From Lucifuga dentata (Eukaryota; Chordata; Actinopteri; Ophidiiformes; Bythitidae): a DNA stretch of 64,000 nt. Below are positions 11,701 to 24,630 of the stretch, in pieces. The notes beneath the pieces were generated by a model. It saw only the letters and a program-made list of their open reading frames with translations, was not told the origin of the DNA and ran no database searches. The position numbers and the translations under genes were made by a program. How positions within the stretch are numbered: the first letter of the stretch is position 1; the number at the start of each line of letters is the position of its first letter. Where the stretch lies: positions 62,001 through 126,000 of the forward strand of contig VXCM01002149.1 in NCBI GenBank assembly GCA_014773175.1, in the 5' to 3' direction.

Positions 11701-14700
11701 GTTTCCACAGCACCTGGAAAAGTCTGAGTCACCTTTAATGCACAGAAGCAGCCGCTCAGACTTCTAAAAAGGAGATTTTGGCACTGAGGGCAGTTGTGCA
11801 TTAACTACAGTCAGAGCTCTCACACAGTGATTATCAACTTCAGATTTTAATAAGAACAAATGTGTTAGTTACCTTGTTTTAGAAGTGTAAATCCATTTTC
11901 CACCGCCTTCAAAACACCAAGGAAGCCCATGTCACAGGTGTTTTACAGTGACTTCTGGAATAAAAAGAATAATGACAATGACAACAATGAGAATGTCTTT
12001 ACTTGAGCACATTAATACAACCAAAATTGGTGAGGCAAGTGTTTCAATAAAGGATGGCAGTAGCACCAACATTTATGCTGTTAATGTAAATCAGCAGCTT
12101 TTTTCTTGTACTTTTGAGTGGTTGATGAGGTCAGTTTTACTGTAATGTACATTACTACTTTAGTTGAGGCAGTGGCAGGCCATGTATTTTATACCTAGGC
12201 CTTCAGTGCTATCCTCCTGCAAATAAACCAATTAACCCACCTTCTAATAACCTCAGCATGACACTAGGGCTGTAGGCTGTCCTCACTGGACGTAACCACC
12301 CCATATTCACAGTGGCAATAACCTTTATGGAGTGGAATAAAGTGATTTAACACGAGGATCAACACCTAAGAGATTTATAATGCACTAACAGCAGAGACAT
12401 GAATACATGGTGGCTGAAAGTGTCAAGGACGTACATTATGGCAGGATGCTGTATCACAAAGACATGGCGTATCCCAAATCAGTATCATTACCAAAGAAAC
12501 AAACTCACAACAACCATCACATACCACCAGCAAGCAAGCAACAATGCCGTAAAACACAAAATAACACAATCAGGATTCAACAGGCTTCTCCACAGATTCC
12601 AGCCACAAAAAAAAAAAATCTATCAAACTTACCAAAGCTGCTCATCATCTGAAGACAAAGTCCATCCTCCTTTCTGTCTTTATAGAGTTAAATGACTCAG
12701 TTGTACAGTACTTCAGTTCCAAATGTGAAAAAAGCATTGCCAGTAAATCCATTTCTTCTCCTCCTTCAGCTTTTGTGTGTTAAAAAACAACAGGGCTAAG
12801 TAAAAATCTAAACAAAAAATCTAAAGCACTACATCTAAAAATCTAAACATCACAACAGAAAAGTTTAAATAAACATTATATAATGCTACGTTACATGCTA
12901 GCTAGTTTACTACAGTTAGCTAACTGGCCCTCTTCTTCTTCTGATGAATTTCCGGCAGGCTGTACACTGGCAGCTCTCCACTAACTGGCCCTCCGATGAC
13001 GTAGGACGAGGCCAGCTGGAAGGCCCTGGCGCCCTGGCATGTCAAAGAACACGCCCAACATGGCAAACTCAAAATCTGATTGGTTTAAGAATATGACAAT
13101 CAATAACATTGTCCCATTTGCTTGAATAGCAGAGGGGATTCACTCGAGATTCTGAAGGCCTCAGGCTAGATTTTTTTACCCGGAGACAGCACAGGTGGAA
13201 AATCTGATTGGATAAAAGCTCTAATTTATATGAACTGCTCTGGAAGCAGCGCAACTGAGGGAGAGAGAAGTAATGAAATGACATTAATAATAAACTGATG
13301 GGAACGAACTTTGTAAAATACATATAGCATTAATTAAAATATATATTAAATTATAAAAAAATATAATTTAATTACTCTGACAAGCTCTAGGCCAGCAGAA
13401 AAGGCCTTGCTGGCCCTGATGGTCCACCACTGAGTTGAGGTCATGTATAAATGTTCACATCAGTTGGTAAAGTAGAGAAATTTACCTTTATTTTGCTTTC
13501 TTTGTACTTTATTTTGTAATTACCATTTTTCTCAATCTCAATTTAAGATTTTACCTAGCAATGCTAATTTTGTACTGTTATTTACACAGAATTCAAAAGG
13601 AAATCAGCTATCTGTACACTTGCCTATAGGGGATGGTTTTTGAAATGTTTGCAGCATTTAAAAAAAAAGTCATACAGTAAAATCCAACATCCATTAACAC
13701 ATCCATTCGACATCTAAAAAAATATCAGGGATTTTCTCAGGATTTTCCAGCGGATTTCTCTTTGGAGCAGCAACACTTTACTGAAGCTGCATAGAAACAA
13801 AGTCAGTGCATCTGAATCTCATTCTGTTTTCTGTCCTCCAACCCAGCTGTCCAGAGGGGCCGCATCCCTCCATCTCACTCAGGTATCAGTCCAAACTCCC
13901 TGGCTGCGGGTGTTGGGGCTGCAGGGCCGGGGCACATCGGGGCAGACTACTTCAACGGGCAGCCAGTATCAGAGCTCATCTCCCAGCTGCTCCGGGCTGA
14001 GCCCTACCCCAGCAGCCGCTATGGGCCCCAGTACAACCAGACACAGATGCAGGGATCTGCCAGCGGATCCGTCATGGGCATTGACAGCATCTGCGAGCTG
14101 GCTGCCCGACTCCTCTTCAGCACCATCGAGTGGGCGAGGAATATCCCATACTTCCCAGAACTTCCTGTCTCAGAGCAGGTCAGTCAGCTTTCAGCTTAGT
14201 TATATTTTACCTTATTTTATTTTATCTCCATTTTACTTTTGGTTTTTAAATGTTGCTTTAGTCTGTTCTTATTGCCTTTTAAATGTTGTTTTCATGCATT
14301 TTGTCTTGTATAAAGCACTCTGAATTGCCTTTGTGTTTGAATGGTGCTATATAAATAAATTTGCCTTACCCTTTTAGCCAAGAAATAGTCTAGCGGGAGC
14401 CTTTTTTTTTTTTTTTTTTTTTTTTTTGTGGAAAAAAAAAAAGTTTACCAAGTTTGACCACCAAGAAATGTACAAAATCTTCACTTCATTAAAAGTACAA
14501 CCACCACAATGTGTAGAAGTGAGAAAAAAAAACATCAATCTGCATTAGTAAAAGCAAGTATTACCAGTAAACTGTGCTTGAGTATCAAAACTGCAGGTAT
14601 TCTTTATTTGTAAAGAATGGTTCCTGTTACAACGTGTTGAATATAGTTATGAAATCCCCAAAATTGGAGACAGGAGGTTCTTCACCTTACAGTGTCAACA

Positions 14701-16652
14701 ACATTGTATCTCTAATTTTGGAGAATTTGGAAATACAAATCTGGAATGGAATAAAAATCACAAAAATTGGAGATTCCAAGGTTTTCACTAAGAAATGCAA
14801 ATACTGTATAAGTAAAAACATAAAAACGTTCCTTTTCTAAAACTCTGTCAATAATATCTGAAATCCTTTGCAAAAGCAGCAAAAACCCACAATTCCCCAC
14901 ATATCATCTGTAACATTTATAACAATCAACAGCTTGATAAATAACAGTTAAAGCAGTCAGACTAAGTTAACTTACATTAGCAACTGTCTGAACACACCCA
15001 CCCTCCTGTCATTGAGAGATGATTCAAAGATTTCCATTTTTGGTTTTAATTGCATGAACAATTCCTTTGCTGTTACAATCAAATTATGACAAACTGATAA
15101 TGGTTTTCCTGCATTGGTTTCTGCACAGATGAGATAATTCCCTGTGTTGGTCTCCTTTTCTTCATCAAGTCTAACTTTTCATTGAAGCTGAGTTTTGAAA
15201 AGCACCAGGTGCATCTATTTATGAGTTAATTAGAGGCACTTTTCCTTTGTCAAACCTCTTGAGATAATGTTCTAAAATACACAACATCAAACTAAAAAAG
15301 TCCAAGATGCAAGAATTTTACCTGACAACAGCAAGTTTACCTAACAATCGCTGTTGTCAGGTAAACTTGTTGTCAGGTAATTAAGGCTGAATTTAAAAGT
15401 TTTAATCAACAAAGTAACTAGTTACTACAGGTATCCGATAAAATAATGTAATGCACTAAAAGAAATATTGTGGAGTAGAAGTAAAAAAGTAGAACAAATG
15501 AGAAATGTAGCACAAAAGTACCTTAAAACTGTTCTGAAGTACATAGAGTACTTGGACAAACGTGCTTGTTGGAAGAGAATCCCATAGCCACTAATCAGGA
15601 CCCTATATATTCATCCATTTACCCCAGTTAAATTCTCATCTCTGGTCTCACAGTAGTTAAACAGCAAAATAAAGAAGCATCAAAATGCAAAGCTAATAAT
15701 TTTAGCATAAAGACTATAAGGCATTTTCCTGATTTTCTGATGTCCTTTTCCATCCAATAGGTGGCGCTGCTGAGGCTGAGCTGGAGCGAGCTGTTCATCC
15801 TGAATGCGGCTCAGTCCGCCCTCCCTCTGCACATGGCTCCCCTACTGGCAGCAGCAGGGTTTCACTCCTCGCCCATGTCTGCTGAGCATGTGGTGTCCTT
15901 CATGGACCAGATCCGAGTTTTCCAGGACCAGGTGGACAAGCTGAACAGGCTGCAGGTGGACTCAGCCGAGTACAGCTGCCTCAAAGCCATTGCACTCTTC
16001 TCTCCTGGTGAGTTTGGTCATCATCAGGCCTGTACCTTTGTCGCCAGGTTAGCTGTAAATTGATATCTTTACTGTAAACTGACCACACGCCTCTTTATAG
16101 AAACCTACAAAAAAGCTGACAGGGTTCAAGTGTCATCTGTCAGCAAGCGTTCACCCTGCTGTAGGTCATGTCCTCTGTATTTTTTTGTAACAAATTAAGG
16201 GGATTTAGTGACTTGAGTTTGTTCTTTTTACATTCACAGTCATATTCCAACTCCATATCGTTAAGTTACATTTTTTTAAGCATAAGGAGAGATGAATAAA
16301 ATGAAAGGACTCAGCAGAAAGGTTCTGAAGCAACATTTCAAAAATCACAGTGTCAATTCTGTTTCCATGTTCTGCAGATGCGTGTGGTCTGAGCGACCCA
16401 GCCCACGTGGAGTCCCTGCAGGAGAAGGCCCAGGTGGCTCTGACGGAGTACGAGAGGTTGCAGTATCCCAACCAGCCGCAGCGCTTCGGCCGCCTCCTGC
16501 TTCGCCTCCCTGCTCTGCGCGCTGTGCCAGCCAACCTCATCTCTCAGCTCTTCTTCATGCGGCTGGTGGGCAAGACGCCCATTGAGACGCTAATCCGAGA
16601 CATGCAACTATCAGGGAGCGCCATCAGCTGGCCCTACGCATCGGGACAGTGA
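8782..16652 (+). CDS. nr2f6: Nuclear receptor subfamily 2 group F member 6 (EAR2/COUP-TF type), complete, 5 coding exons
   Basis: Coding exons are 8782-9050, 10130-10224, 13847-14178, 15761-16007 and 16378-16652. All junctions are GT/AG with matching phases, giving 405 aa, close to the roughly 404 aa I recall for human NR2F6. The acidic N-terminus begins [17 protein letters not shown]. The C4 zinc-finger DNA-binding domain starts at C53 with P-box CEGCKS and continues in exon 2 ([15 protein letters not shown]). Exons 3-5 encode the ligand-binding domain, including [35 protein letters not shown] and the C-terminal PIETLIRDM helix. RECQID and [11 protein letters not shown] favour NR2F6 over NR2F1/2. 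The family binds direct-repeat AGGTCA elements in the nucleus and usually represses. An upstream in-frame ATG at 8707 is rejected because it reads through a microsatellite. Teleosts may carry a and b copies, and I cannot tell which this is. Confidence 0.96.
9715..10100. mobile_element. MITE in nr2f6 intron 1 with a perfect 18-bp inverted repeat
   Basis: GTTGCCAGGTTGTGAAAA at 9815-9832 is repeated in perfect inversion at 9972-9989. Flanking AT-rich arms carry further TTATTAA-like symmetry. A half copy lies at about 43925-44060. The element ends about 30 bp before the exon 2 acceptor. Outer boundaries are approximate. Confidence 0.65.
10335..10822. repeat. Teleost AGTAAAAGTAC-type repeat in nr2f6 intron 2
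   Basis: Runs from GTACTTAAGTAACGGAGG to GTACTTGAGTAAATG followed by TAGTTACTTTC. Its ends are roughly inverted relative to each other. It is the longest copy of this family in the window. Non-coding. Confidence 0.6.
12170..13432. mobile_element. hAT-type non-autonomous element in nr2f6 intron 2
   Basis: The 8-bp direct repeat AGTTGAGG flanks the element at 12162-12169 and 13433-13440. The ends are imperfect inverted repeats: CAGTGGCAGGCC at the left and CAGTGGTGGACC read inward from the right. An 8-bp target duplication with CAG-type ends is typical of hAT transposons. The interior (1263 bp) has no transposase-like reading frame, so it is a deletion derivative or an unrelated filler element. 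Confidence 0.85.
14190..14370 (+). mobile_element. 3' tail of an L2-like retroposon (SINE or LINE)
   Basis: The segment ending in TATAAAGCACTCTGAATTG, then GGTGCTATATAAATAAATTTGCC, is the common fish retroposon tail of the 'AAAGCACTTTGAATTG ... CTATATAAATAAA' type. No coding part is present. It starts just after nr2f6 exon 3. Confidence 0.55.
14401..15560. repeat. Repeat-derived part of nr2f6 intron 3
   Basis: A poly-T tract (14401-14427) is followed by further AGTAAAAGTAC-type repeat fragments (about 14450-14850 and 15395-15560) and, between them, a near-perfect palindrome at 15318-15380. No exon is seen here. Confidence 0.5.
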
Positions 16653-16812
16653 ACCCTGCTGAGATCTAGAGTGAGACGGAGTGGGATCAGACTGGGAGGA
16701 TACACAGTTTATTCTCAACCACCAAGAAACATGAATATAAAATGAGACTAATGTCCCTTTTGTGAGCACAGAGGTCAGGTTTCCCACAAGCTGCTTCCCT
16801 GGAACTGAAATG

Positions 16813-16818
16813 AATAAA
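16813..16818 (+). other. Poly(A) signal AATAAA, likely nr2f6
   Basis: Canonical AATAAA 161 bp after the nr2f6 stop codon, followed by a GT-rich stretch (GTGATTGTCTTTACATGTTTG) that would serve as the downstream element. A longer 3' UTR ending near an ATTAAA at about 17986 is also possible, because 16653-18010 lacks obvious transposons. Confidence 0.65.
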
Positions 16819-19800
16819 ATGTGATTGTCTTTACATGTTTGCAGCACTTATCAGTTTTAGTTTGACCTCTGACCTCTGTCTGATCTCTCTCTGTCTCATT
16901 CTGGAAGCTTTGAAATGCAGACTCTGACATGAGGCTATGTGCCTGTACTACCTCCTCCCATACACCCCCTTATGTGACTCAGTTTGAACCCAGGCTGTGT
17001 GTGTGCGTGTGTGTGTGAGTTTTCCCTCTGCTTTGGTCAATATGAAGCCATAGCAGTGCCACTTATACAGGCAGAGATGGCTTACAGGGAAATAACCAGA
17101 TTATACCTAAAATGTGTAATTTTGGTATCTGATGATCAGTGGAATGAATTAGCTGATGTTGTATGAATTGTATTTGTGAAGACAGCTCGACTCCAAAGTA
17201 TTACCTTGAATATTGTTAATACAAAGTACAATGCATAGGATATAAAATGTTATTGTAGTATGTTATATACTTAATATAATATACCATAATGTGATATGCA
17301 GGAGTTGTCACTGTGCGAGTTAGTGAAGGTGGCAACCTGGACCCTCAGACAGTCACATCCCCGTCTTATATTATTACCTCATGTTTTATACATCAAAGAC
17401 AAAGATTGTATTGTGATCTATTCATGTACTAAAAAAAGAAAAGGCAAAGGGATCAAGGCATCGTTATTTCTGAGACCTGATAAGTAATATTCCGCGAAAG
17501 TCCAGTCTGTTTTGAAATGCAGTGCTAGATATAAGCATCCTTTGTAGCAAATGACTGATGCTTGAGTTTTCCCCTTTGCTTCGATAAGGACAGAGGTAGT
17601 TCATTTCGATCCCTTCACATCTGTGGGCCTCCTTGTAAACTGGTGTGTTAAGGGTTAAAGGACAGAGGTCATGTTCAGATTATGGTATTATTATGCTTAT
17701 GCAAGGTACTCCAACCAACGAGGTGATAAAAGGTACCAGGTAATCAAGTTCATAACAGCGATTGCCACAGATGCGCATTTGCCAAATGAATTAATTGAAA
17801 GTATAATACAGTAAAGAGAATGTTTTATTAAGACTTTTTGTATTCCCTGTTATCATACCTGTGTAACAAAATACCATGATCCCTGATACTGTCCTAGAAC
17901 TTCATCAACAGCTCATCATGCTGTCCTTGAATCACTTTGTATTTGCTTGAATATGAACTATTGTGATTTGACTGTGTAGCTTTACATTAAAAGAATCATT
18001 GTATTGTTTGTATGATGGCATTCTTAGGAACCTGATGTATATCACAATATATATCAGTTTAAGTGTTGGAATTTTCTAGTTGTGTAGCTGATAGTCTAAC
18101 AAACTGATAGTTACCATGATGCACTATGGCTAGAAGTTGGGGAGGCACAGAGCAGAATAAAAGGGTACATAGGCTGATGGAAAATGAAAAGTTTCGGTAC
18201 TCCAAAGTGTAAAATATAGAAGTGCCAGTACTGTGCTTCAAGTACTGTGTATGACCATGCCAAATCAAAATACCAATAAAATCATGTGACTGGGTTATTT
18301 TGTGCATGGCAAGAAACAAAAGAAGACACATTTTTTTCTGAGGATGACTTGGGGACACACAACTTTGAAAATTGCACACATTTGCAAAGACAGAAACACT
18401 TTTCAAGGAATTTTATTCTCCAGATTTTCATATTACTTATGATATAAAATAGAGAACTTAATCTTAAATAACACAGGAATTTATCAACAGAGGGCAGTAA
18501 CAGCTTGTTTTAGATATTGAGAGATACTGTACTGTACTGAGAGATTTGGAGCTACATTATCCTCAGAAAGAGTTTGTGCTCTCCCTGCTGGATACTTATG
18601 GTAGATGCACAAAAAAAAAAAAANAAAAAAAAAAAAAGTCAGTTAGGAAAACACGGATTAACACAAATAGTATAAATGAAGTGAACACCACTTTAGAGAA
18701 TTAGAGATGTTTATTACTTATTGCATATCAATACCTTTTTAGACGTCATACCTTATGGGGGTATTCCATGACATGACATAGCATAAAAGAAAATAAATTC
18801 ATACAAAAATAAAAGGGTTTCAAAATGACAACAATGTTCTTAATAAAAATATAAATGCATGACAAATCAAAGTAAGAATTTCTTATCCTATCCTAGATCA
18901 TAACACTTTGCATTTGAAGTGGATTAATACAAAATCAGCAAATAATCATTTTCAGTGGGAAAGAATCAAAGAAAAAGAGGCAAATATTTTTCCAAATTTG
19001 TTGAGAAATGACACAAAAAAAAAAAGAAATAATGTTATTTGTACTGATTTGCATAACATCATTAGATGCCAAAACAAAAAAGGAGTCACTACAGGTCTTT
19101 AACACATATAAATAAAAAAATATATATATTAGCAGAAATGCTAAGAGACACAAGTTGAACAGATATATTCCCCTTTATCCAGTGCTTAAAGGAGGATTCT
19201 GCTAATTTTACACATCAAATTCAGTCTATTGGTCATGGGGAACACTATTCAGCATGTGAAAAAACTGTATAAGGCTTTTGTGAAACTAGAGGGAGGTATG
19301 CAAAGTCAGGGAAAGAAACTCTTATGACATCACAAAGGTTACTTCCTGTTGGAACTGTAAATACCTAAAACCATCCCAAGAAGATTGGAACCTGAGTTTG
19401 CTTAAAAGGTCAGGTGGGTTTTTATTTCTTTAGTTTTGGAGTGTTGACAGGAAGTAACCTTGATGATGTCATAGAGGTCAGCTTCCTAGACTTTGTACAG
19501 CATCCTCTGCAGTCCCAAAAGCCTTTATACTGTCATTTTGATATGGTGAATAATGCTCCCCATGACCAATAGACTGGATCAAAACTGTAAAATCACAAAG
19601 TACATATAGTACAACAATCAATTCATATCTCATTAGCGCAGTAGTCCCCTTTTTGATCTCACTGTAACTATGATAAACCATATGAAAAGCTTAGACAAAT
19701 ACCAGTTCAGTGGAAAAACACACAAGAACCTGGTCTAAAGCAGTTACTGACATTAGTTCTGAACAGTGAGATGAGAAAACCATGACAGAAGTCCATTTGT

Positions 19801-20396
19801 GAAAAAGATAATGCCATGCCAGTGGTTAAAAAAAAAAGTGTGCATTTGTTCACGAGTAATCCCAGCAACCCATCTCACCCATTATTATGCTATCTACAAT
19901 ACTGTTCCAACTCTTATCTGTTGAGATAAAACAAAGAAAAGTTGCCTATTTACATAGCAAACAGAAACCTAGCGCAGGTATCAGGGGTGAGTGAAGGTCA
20001 TGTGACTTTCAAAGAGCCTTTCACCTTTCTTCCATCACCAGCCACACCCCGTGATCCTAAACATGAACCATTCAGCTGCACTTTTAGGAAAATGGCAGTG
20101 TTGCTGTGGCTACAGCTGAAAGTTTTCTTCAGAGACATAAGGAAGTAGCATTTAAGAGTACTGCATGAAATCCTAAACGATCAGAGGGAAGCCTAGCTCA
20201 TTATTATTAACATACAGTATGCTCCCTGGGTGTGTGTGTGTGTGCATGTGTGTGTGTGTGTAGGTGCTGTACAGGTAACTTTGGTCTCGGTCTTTCACAG
20301 AGTCTCGGTTGGGTTTTGGAGTGTATTCTTGGCATTCGGGCCATGTTGTTTGTGTTTGCTGTGCTGACACAGAGCTGAGTAAGTGGTGTTGGGGTT
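16819..20396. other. Convergent intergenic or 3' UTR region between nr2f6 and occludin
   Basis: nr2f6 (+) and occludin (-) end towards each other here. The sequence holds a poly-A tract with an N at 18624, one MITE (19186-19592) and a GT microsatellite near 20228-20260. No open frame has exon character. Part must be the 3' UTRs of the two genes, with limits I cannot set. Confidence 0.55.
19186..19592. mobile_element. Second-family MITE (TTAAAGGxGGATTCTGC), copy 1
   Basis: Starts TTAAAGGAGGATTCTGC and contains an inverted pair of TATGACATCACAAAGG and GATGATGTCATAGAGG blocks next to GAAGTAACC sequences. Related copies lie at about 27109-28097 (interrupted) and 29074-29510. Non-coding. The right end is eroded. 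Confidence 0.7.
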
Positions 20397-23300
20397 TTAT
20401 GAATGGTACTTATCGTAGTCCTTGACCATGCGTTTGAGGTGGAACAGTTTGTTTCTCAGCCTGCGACAGTCCTGCTTCTTAGACTGGTAGTCTGATGTCT
20501 AAAGAAGAGAGAGAGAGCACAGATAAGCCACTAAAAATCAAGCCTTGCACAAAATAACAATTTGCTTTTCAACTCATTCTAAATCAGTGGTCACCAATTA
20601 GTGGACTCTGGTCCAGCTCCGGACCCAGAGAGGCTTTTATCTGGACCATTGAGCATTTGTTGTGATACTAATATTAATTAATATTTTAAGGTTAGGAGAA
20701 TTTTCAGCAGGCACAGCATGGACAGCTCAGCGGGGGGCTCTATGGGTCCTCTGGCCAAAGCCTCTTGTCTAATCACATTAACACTCACTGTGCCCTGAAA
20801 ATTAGCTAAGTAGATGCGCTAGCAGTCAAACGCGCAACAAAGTTGCCAAATGGTTGCTCAAATATCAGAAAAATTGACCACGAAAACCAAGAGTTCACGG
20901 ATGAACGGATGTATAAATATGCTTTCATTCTTCCAGCAGCAAACGCTAAATGACCGTGTGTTTGATCTGTTCAGTCTGTGGCTGTCATAAAAAGTGTCAA
21001 TGCTAAATAGCACTTTTATTTTTATCCTCATTTTTTCCGATTAATACCTCAGTTTTACCAAAGGTATGCACGTTAACTTTTATGAGAATGTACAAGATTT
21101 AAAAAAAAAAATTCTTTAGAGAACTGAAAAGAACTTTAATTATTTATTTATTTTTTAATATTTTGGTTTGAAATTCTAGAGAACTTTATTTTTAAGATAA
21201 ATTTTTAGTTCATGTTTGAAAATATACTTGTCACTAAGAAAAGCACTTTAGTGGAAAATATTTAATAAAATGTTGAAGTTGACACTTTATATTTTTTTCA
21301 TGAAGCCTTCTAAATCATAGTTATGCGTAATATCTCGTGGTTACGGACCCCACAGAGGGAGATAGTTGACTACCTGAATTTTAGTTGAATACTCCTATTC
21401 TAAATGATAATACAAACTCTATGAAAGACTAGAGGGCACTCGGGGCAAACCTTCACAAGGTTCAACACTCCACTGATTTTGCCTTTTTTACCATTATAAA
21501 GCCAGACTTTTACTATCGTTATCACTGTACAGTGATATTGCAAGCATCATCTTCTCCTGGATCTACTGAAAATATGTCAAAACCATTTTATACTTCTGAA
21601 TCGATATCATCTTATCTACACATTGGTGGTAGCTGCATGTTTCTAACCTTATTTGTTAATGTACAGTAAAACAATAAATGACCCATGTACAAACATACAC
21701 TTTAAGCTGCCACATCTGAATAAATATCTGCATTTTGTCTAAATTGTGCCTGTTGATATTCCATCGTGGGATACACATGCCTTAATATTTTCAGAATGAT
21801 TGGTGTCGTAGTGTTCGAGAAATAAGTAGAAATGTCAAATGAAGTAAATGTGAAAGTATATGTTGGGGGAAAAAATGCAACTTTTTTACATTCAGACTTA
21901 AAAACTGTAACATCAGAAATGTGTCCTCACCTGCTTCAGGTCCTTCAGTTGATTATATTCCTCTGCCACAGCCTGAGGAAACACATCAGCAATTTAAAAA
22001 AGCTGTTGTAGCTGGCTTGTCTTGTCTTTTTCTATTACTATACATCAGCAGCCACATGACACCCCGATCTCCTGATGGAGACTGATGTGGTGAAGAAACT
22101 CATTTTAGCACCAAGATCATGTTGATCAGTGTTGGCAAATTTCTGAGCATTTCATCAGTGTTATTTTTGTATTTCATTATCCAGTTTTGAGTGAAGAATT
22201 TCATCTGGACAACAAAAGTGAAATAATAATGTCTTTAGCTAATAAAGGTGGTCTGTTTTACATAAAAATGGGCTTATTTTCATGACCGAGCTTTTTGTCT
22301 GTCTTGTGATTTTAGACGAGAGCAGCATATATCTGACCTGGTATTTGGCAGAGTTCTCATCCAGCGTGTCCAGTTGTCGGCTGAGTTTGTTCAACTGATC
22401 GTTAATGTCGTCCATTTCAGCACAGAGGCGCTTGTATTCTCTGAGGTCAGCATCAAACTCTCTCTTGTAGTCATGACGCTGAGCATTGGATGTTATTTCT
22501 GGGTATAAACTGGAGAAGGAGGAGGAAGAGAGGGAGAGCAAGGAGGAACAAAGGGATTAAAGTGAGGGAAAAGGAAAGAAACACAAATACAACAAATTCC
22601 ACCAGTATTCCTGCAAAAGCAAATCACAACCTCCACTGAGACGTATTTCATACATTCTTCACCCTACATAAGGATCTACAGTTCCACTCTCTCACACTGA
22701 AATTTGCATTGCTGTTTGGCCCAGATGTCCATGTCTCCTCTTGTAATGTGGTTATGCTTTTTTGCTGTTTTGCTGTTTTTTTTTTTTGTTTTTTTTTTGT
22801 ACTGGTGTCATCTCAGCAGTGAGGAAATCATCATGATGAAACATGAACAGAGGGATGATTACACAGAGTAACCCTGTTCTATGTTCTACGTACATAGGGT
22901 GAGCCCTTACCTGTCATCCTTGAGTCCTAGTGACTTTGTGGATGCCAGCATGTATAACAGTCATTTACAGTTCCAGTATCAGAGAGACTTTGACCGATTC
23001 CCTCTGAGCGAACATGCTAATGTCAGAGCTCTGCACTGTAGAGCCACGGCTCACAGAACTATAGTTATGATGTATAATCTCCGATATTGCATCAGAATTA
23101 CTGCTGAACCAGGGAACAAACTGGACAGATCAAGGATTTGGTGGCTTAGTGGTTAGCACTGTTGCCTCACAGCAAGAAAGTCCTGGGTTCAATTCCCATC
23201 CAGGAAGGGCCTTTCTGTGTGGAGTTTGCATGTTCTCCCCGTGCTTGCTTGGGTTTGCTCCGGTTTCCCCTACCATCATAAAAACATGTATAGGCTATGT

Positions 23301-24596
23301 GATGTCTGATTGTAATGTTTTTGATACATTTCGGGGCCCCCTTGAAAACGAGGGGGTCCCGATACATCTCAAGGGATTTATCCTAATAAAATAAATTTAA
23401 AAAGGAAGGATAGTTGCAGATTCTACTCCAAACATCTCCCCCAGGAACATTCATGGGAATCTGTGTGGATCAGGCAAATATAACTGCTTTCTCATAAGCT
23501 ACAATAACTCCCACGTTTCAAACCTTTGGCCCAATTCTCTCATTATGTCTGAGTACAGACCATGTGGAATGGCATGCCTCAGAGGATTAGCTACTCGCCT
23601 GGACAGAGACTGCACATACAGGACATGGCCTATTCCGGGTGCAAGTGTGTGTAAATGAATTTAAAAAGGTAATCCACCTGCATTTTCCTTTGTACATTTA
23701 CAGTATATGTGGATTCTCACCTTTCCCACTCTTCTGCATCAACTTCATAGCCTGTCTCTCCTCCTGTCGTGTACTCCGTCTCATACTGAGACTCATCCAT
23801 GTCTGGGTTGCGTCTGTGTCTCTTTCCCCTGTTGGCCAATGGCTTACGTCCCCCACCTGTCTCTTCTGAAGGGCTGGAGCTGGTTCCTCCACCGTGGGAG
23901 AGCGCCTCAGAGGGTCGACTGGTGGGTCTCTCTGAGTACCTGCAGTACAGCAACAAAAGGCATGAGAAATGCTGGAGAGACGTGGGCTTCTTCAAGCCAC
24001 ACAAAACAATCTGATGATGACAAAAAGCCAAAGTTACTGACAGTACATCATGATCCAAACAACATTCGGAACATCCAGGAAGATTAGGAATGGTTTAAGC
24101 CAAGCAGTTGTTTACTGACATGGCTTATTTACAGAAGCAGGACTGATATTAAATCATGGAATGTCCTCAATCACCAGGAAGCAGGTTCAGCTCCTGGATA
24201 ACATGAGGGGAAAACATGTTCAATTTTCTGTTGTGGGGATTTGTAGAGGAATCCAAAGCACCGGAGCAGATATTACAAGTTCTTACAAAAAGGTCACATT
24301 ATGTCAACAGAGCAGGTGTCTTCAGGCTAAAATTTTTCTGCTTATGAATCCTCAGTCCACTATATGGTAGAGGGAATCTGCAGAATAATATAATATCTGC
24401 CTCTGACTGGGTTTAAGCTAAATCTTTGCAGTTGCCCTGTTCCTTTTCCTCAATGTAATTAGTGAATAAGAGAGTAACAGAAATCTAATCCAACCAGCTC
24501 TCAAAGGTCACACAGCTCTTTTTGCAGCTGGAGCAGGTTTAAAATGGAACAGAGATTAGATACTGTTTGTCTGAGTTGCTGTATGTCATTTGAAGC

Positions 24597-24630
<34 letters not shown>

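Noticed and set aside
23130..23200. Possible tRNA gene with A and B boxes
   Set aside because: The boxes continue into a typical fish SINE body and tail, and the arms do not form a clean cloverleaf.
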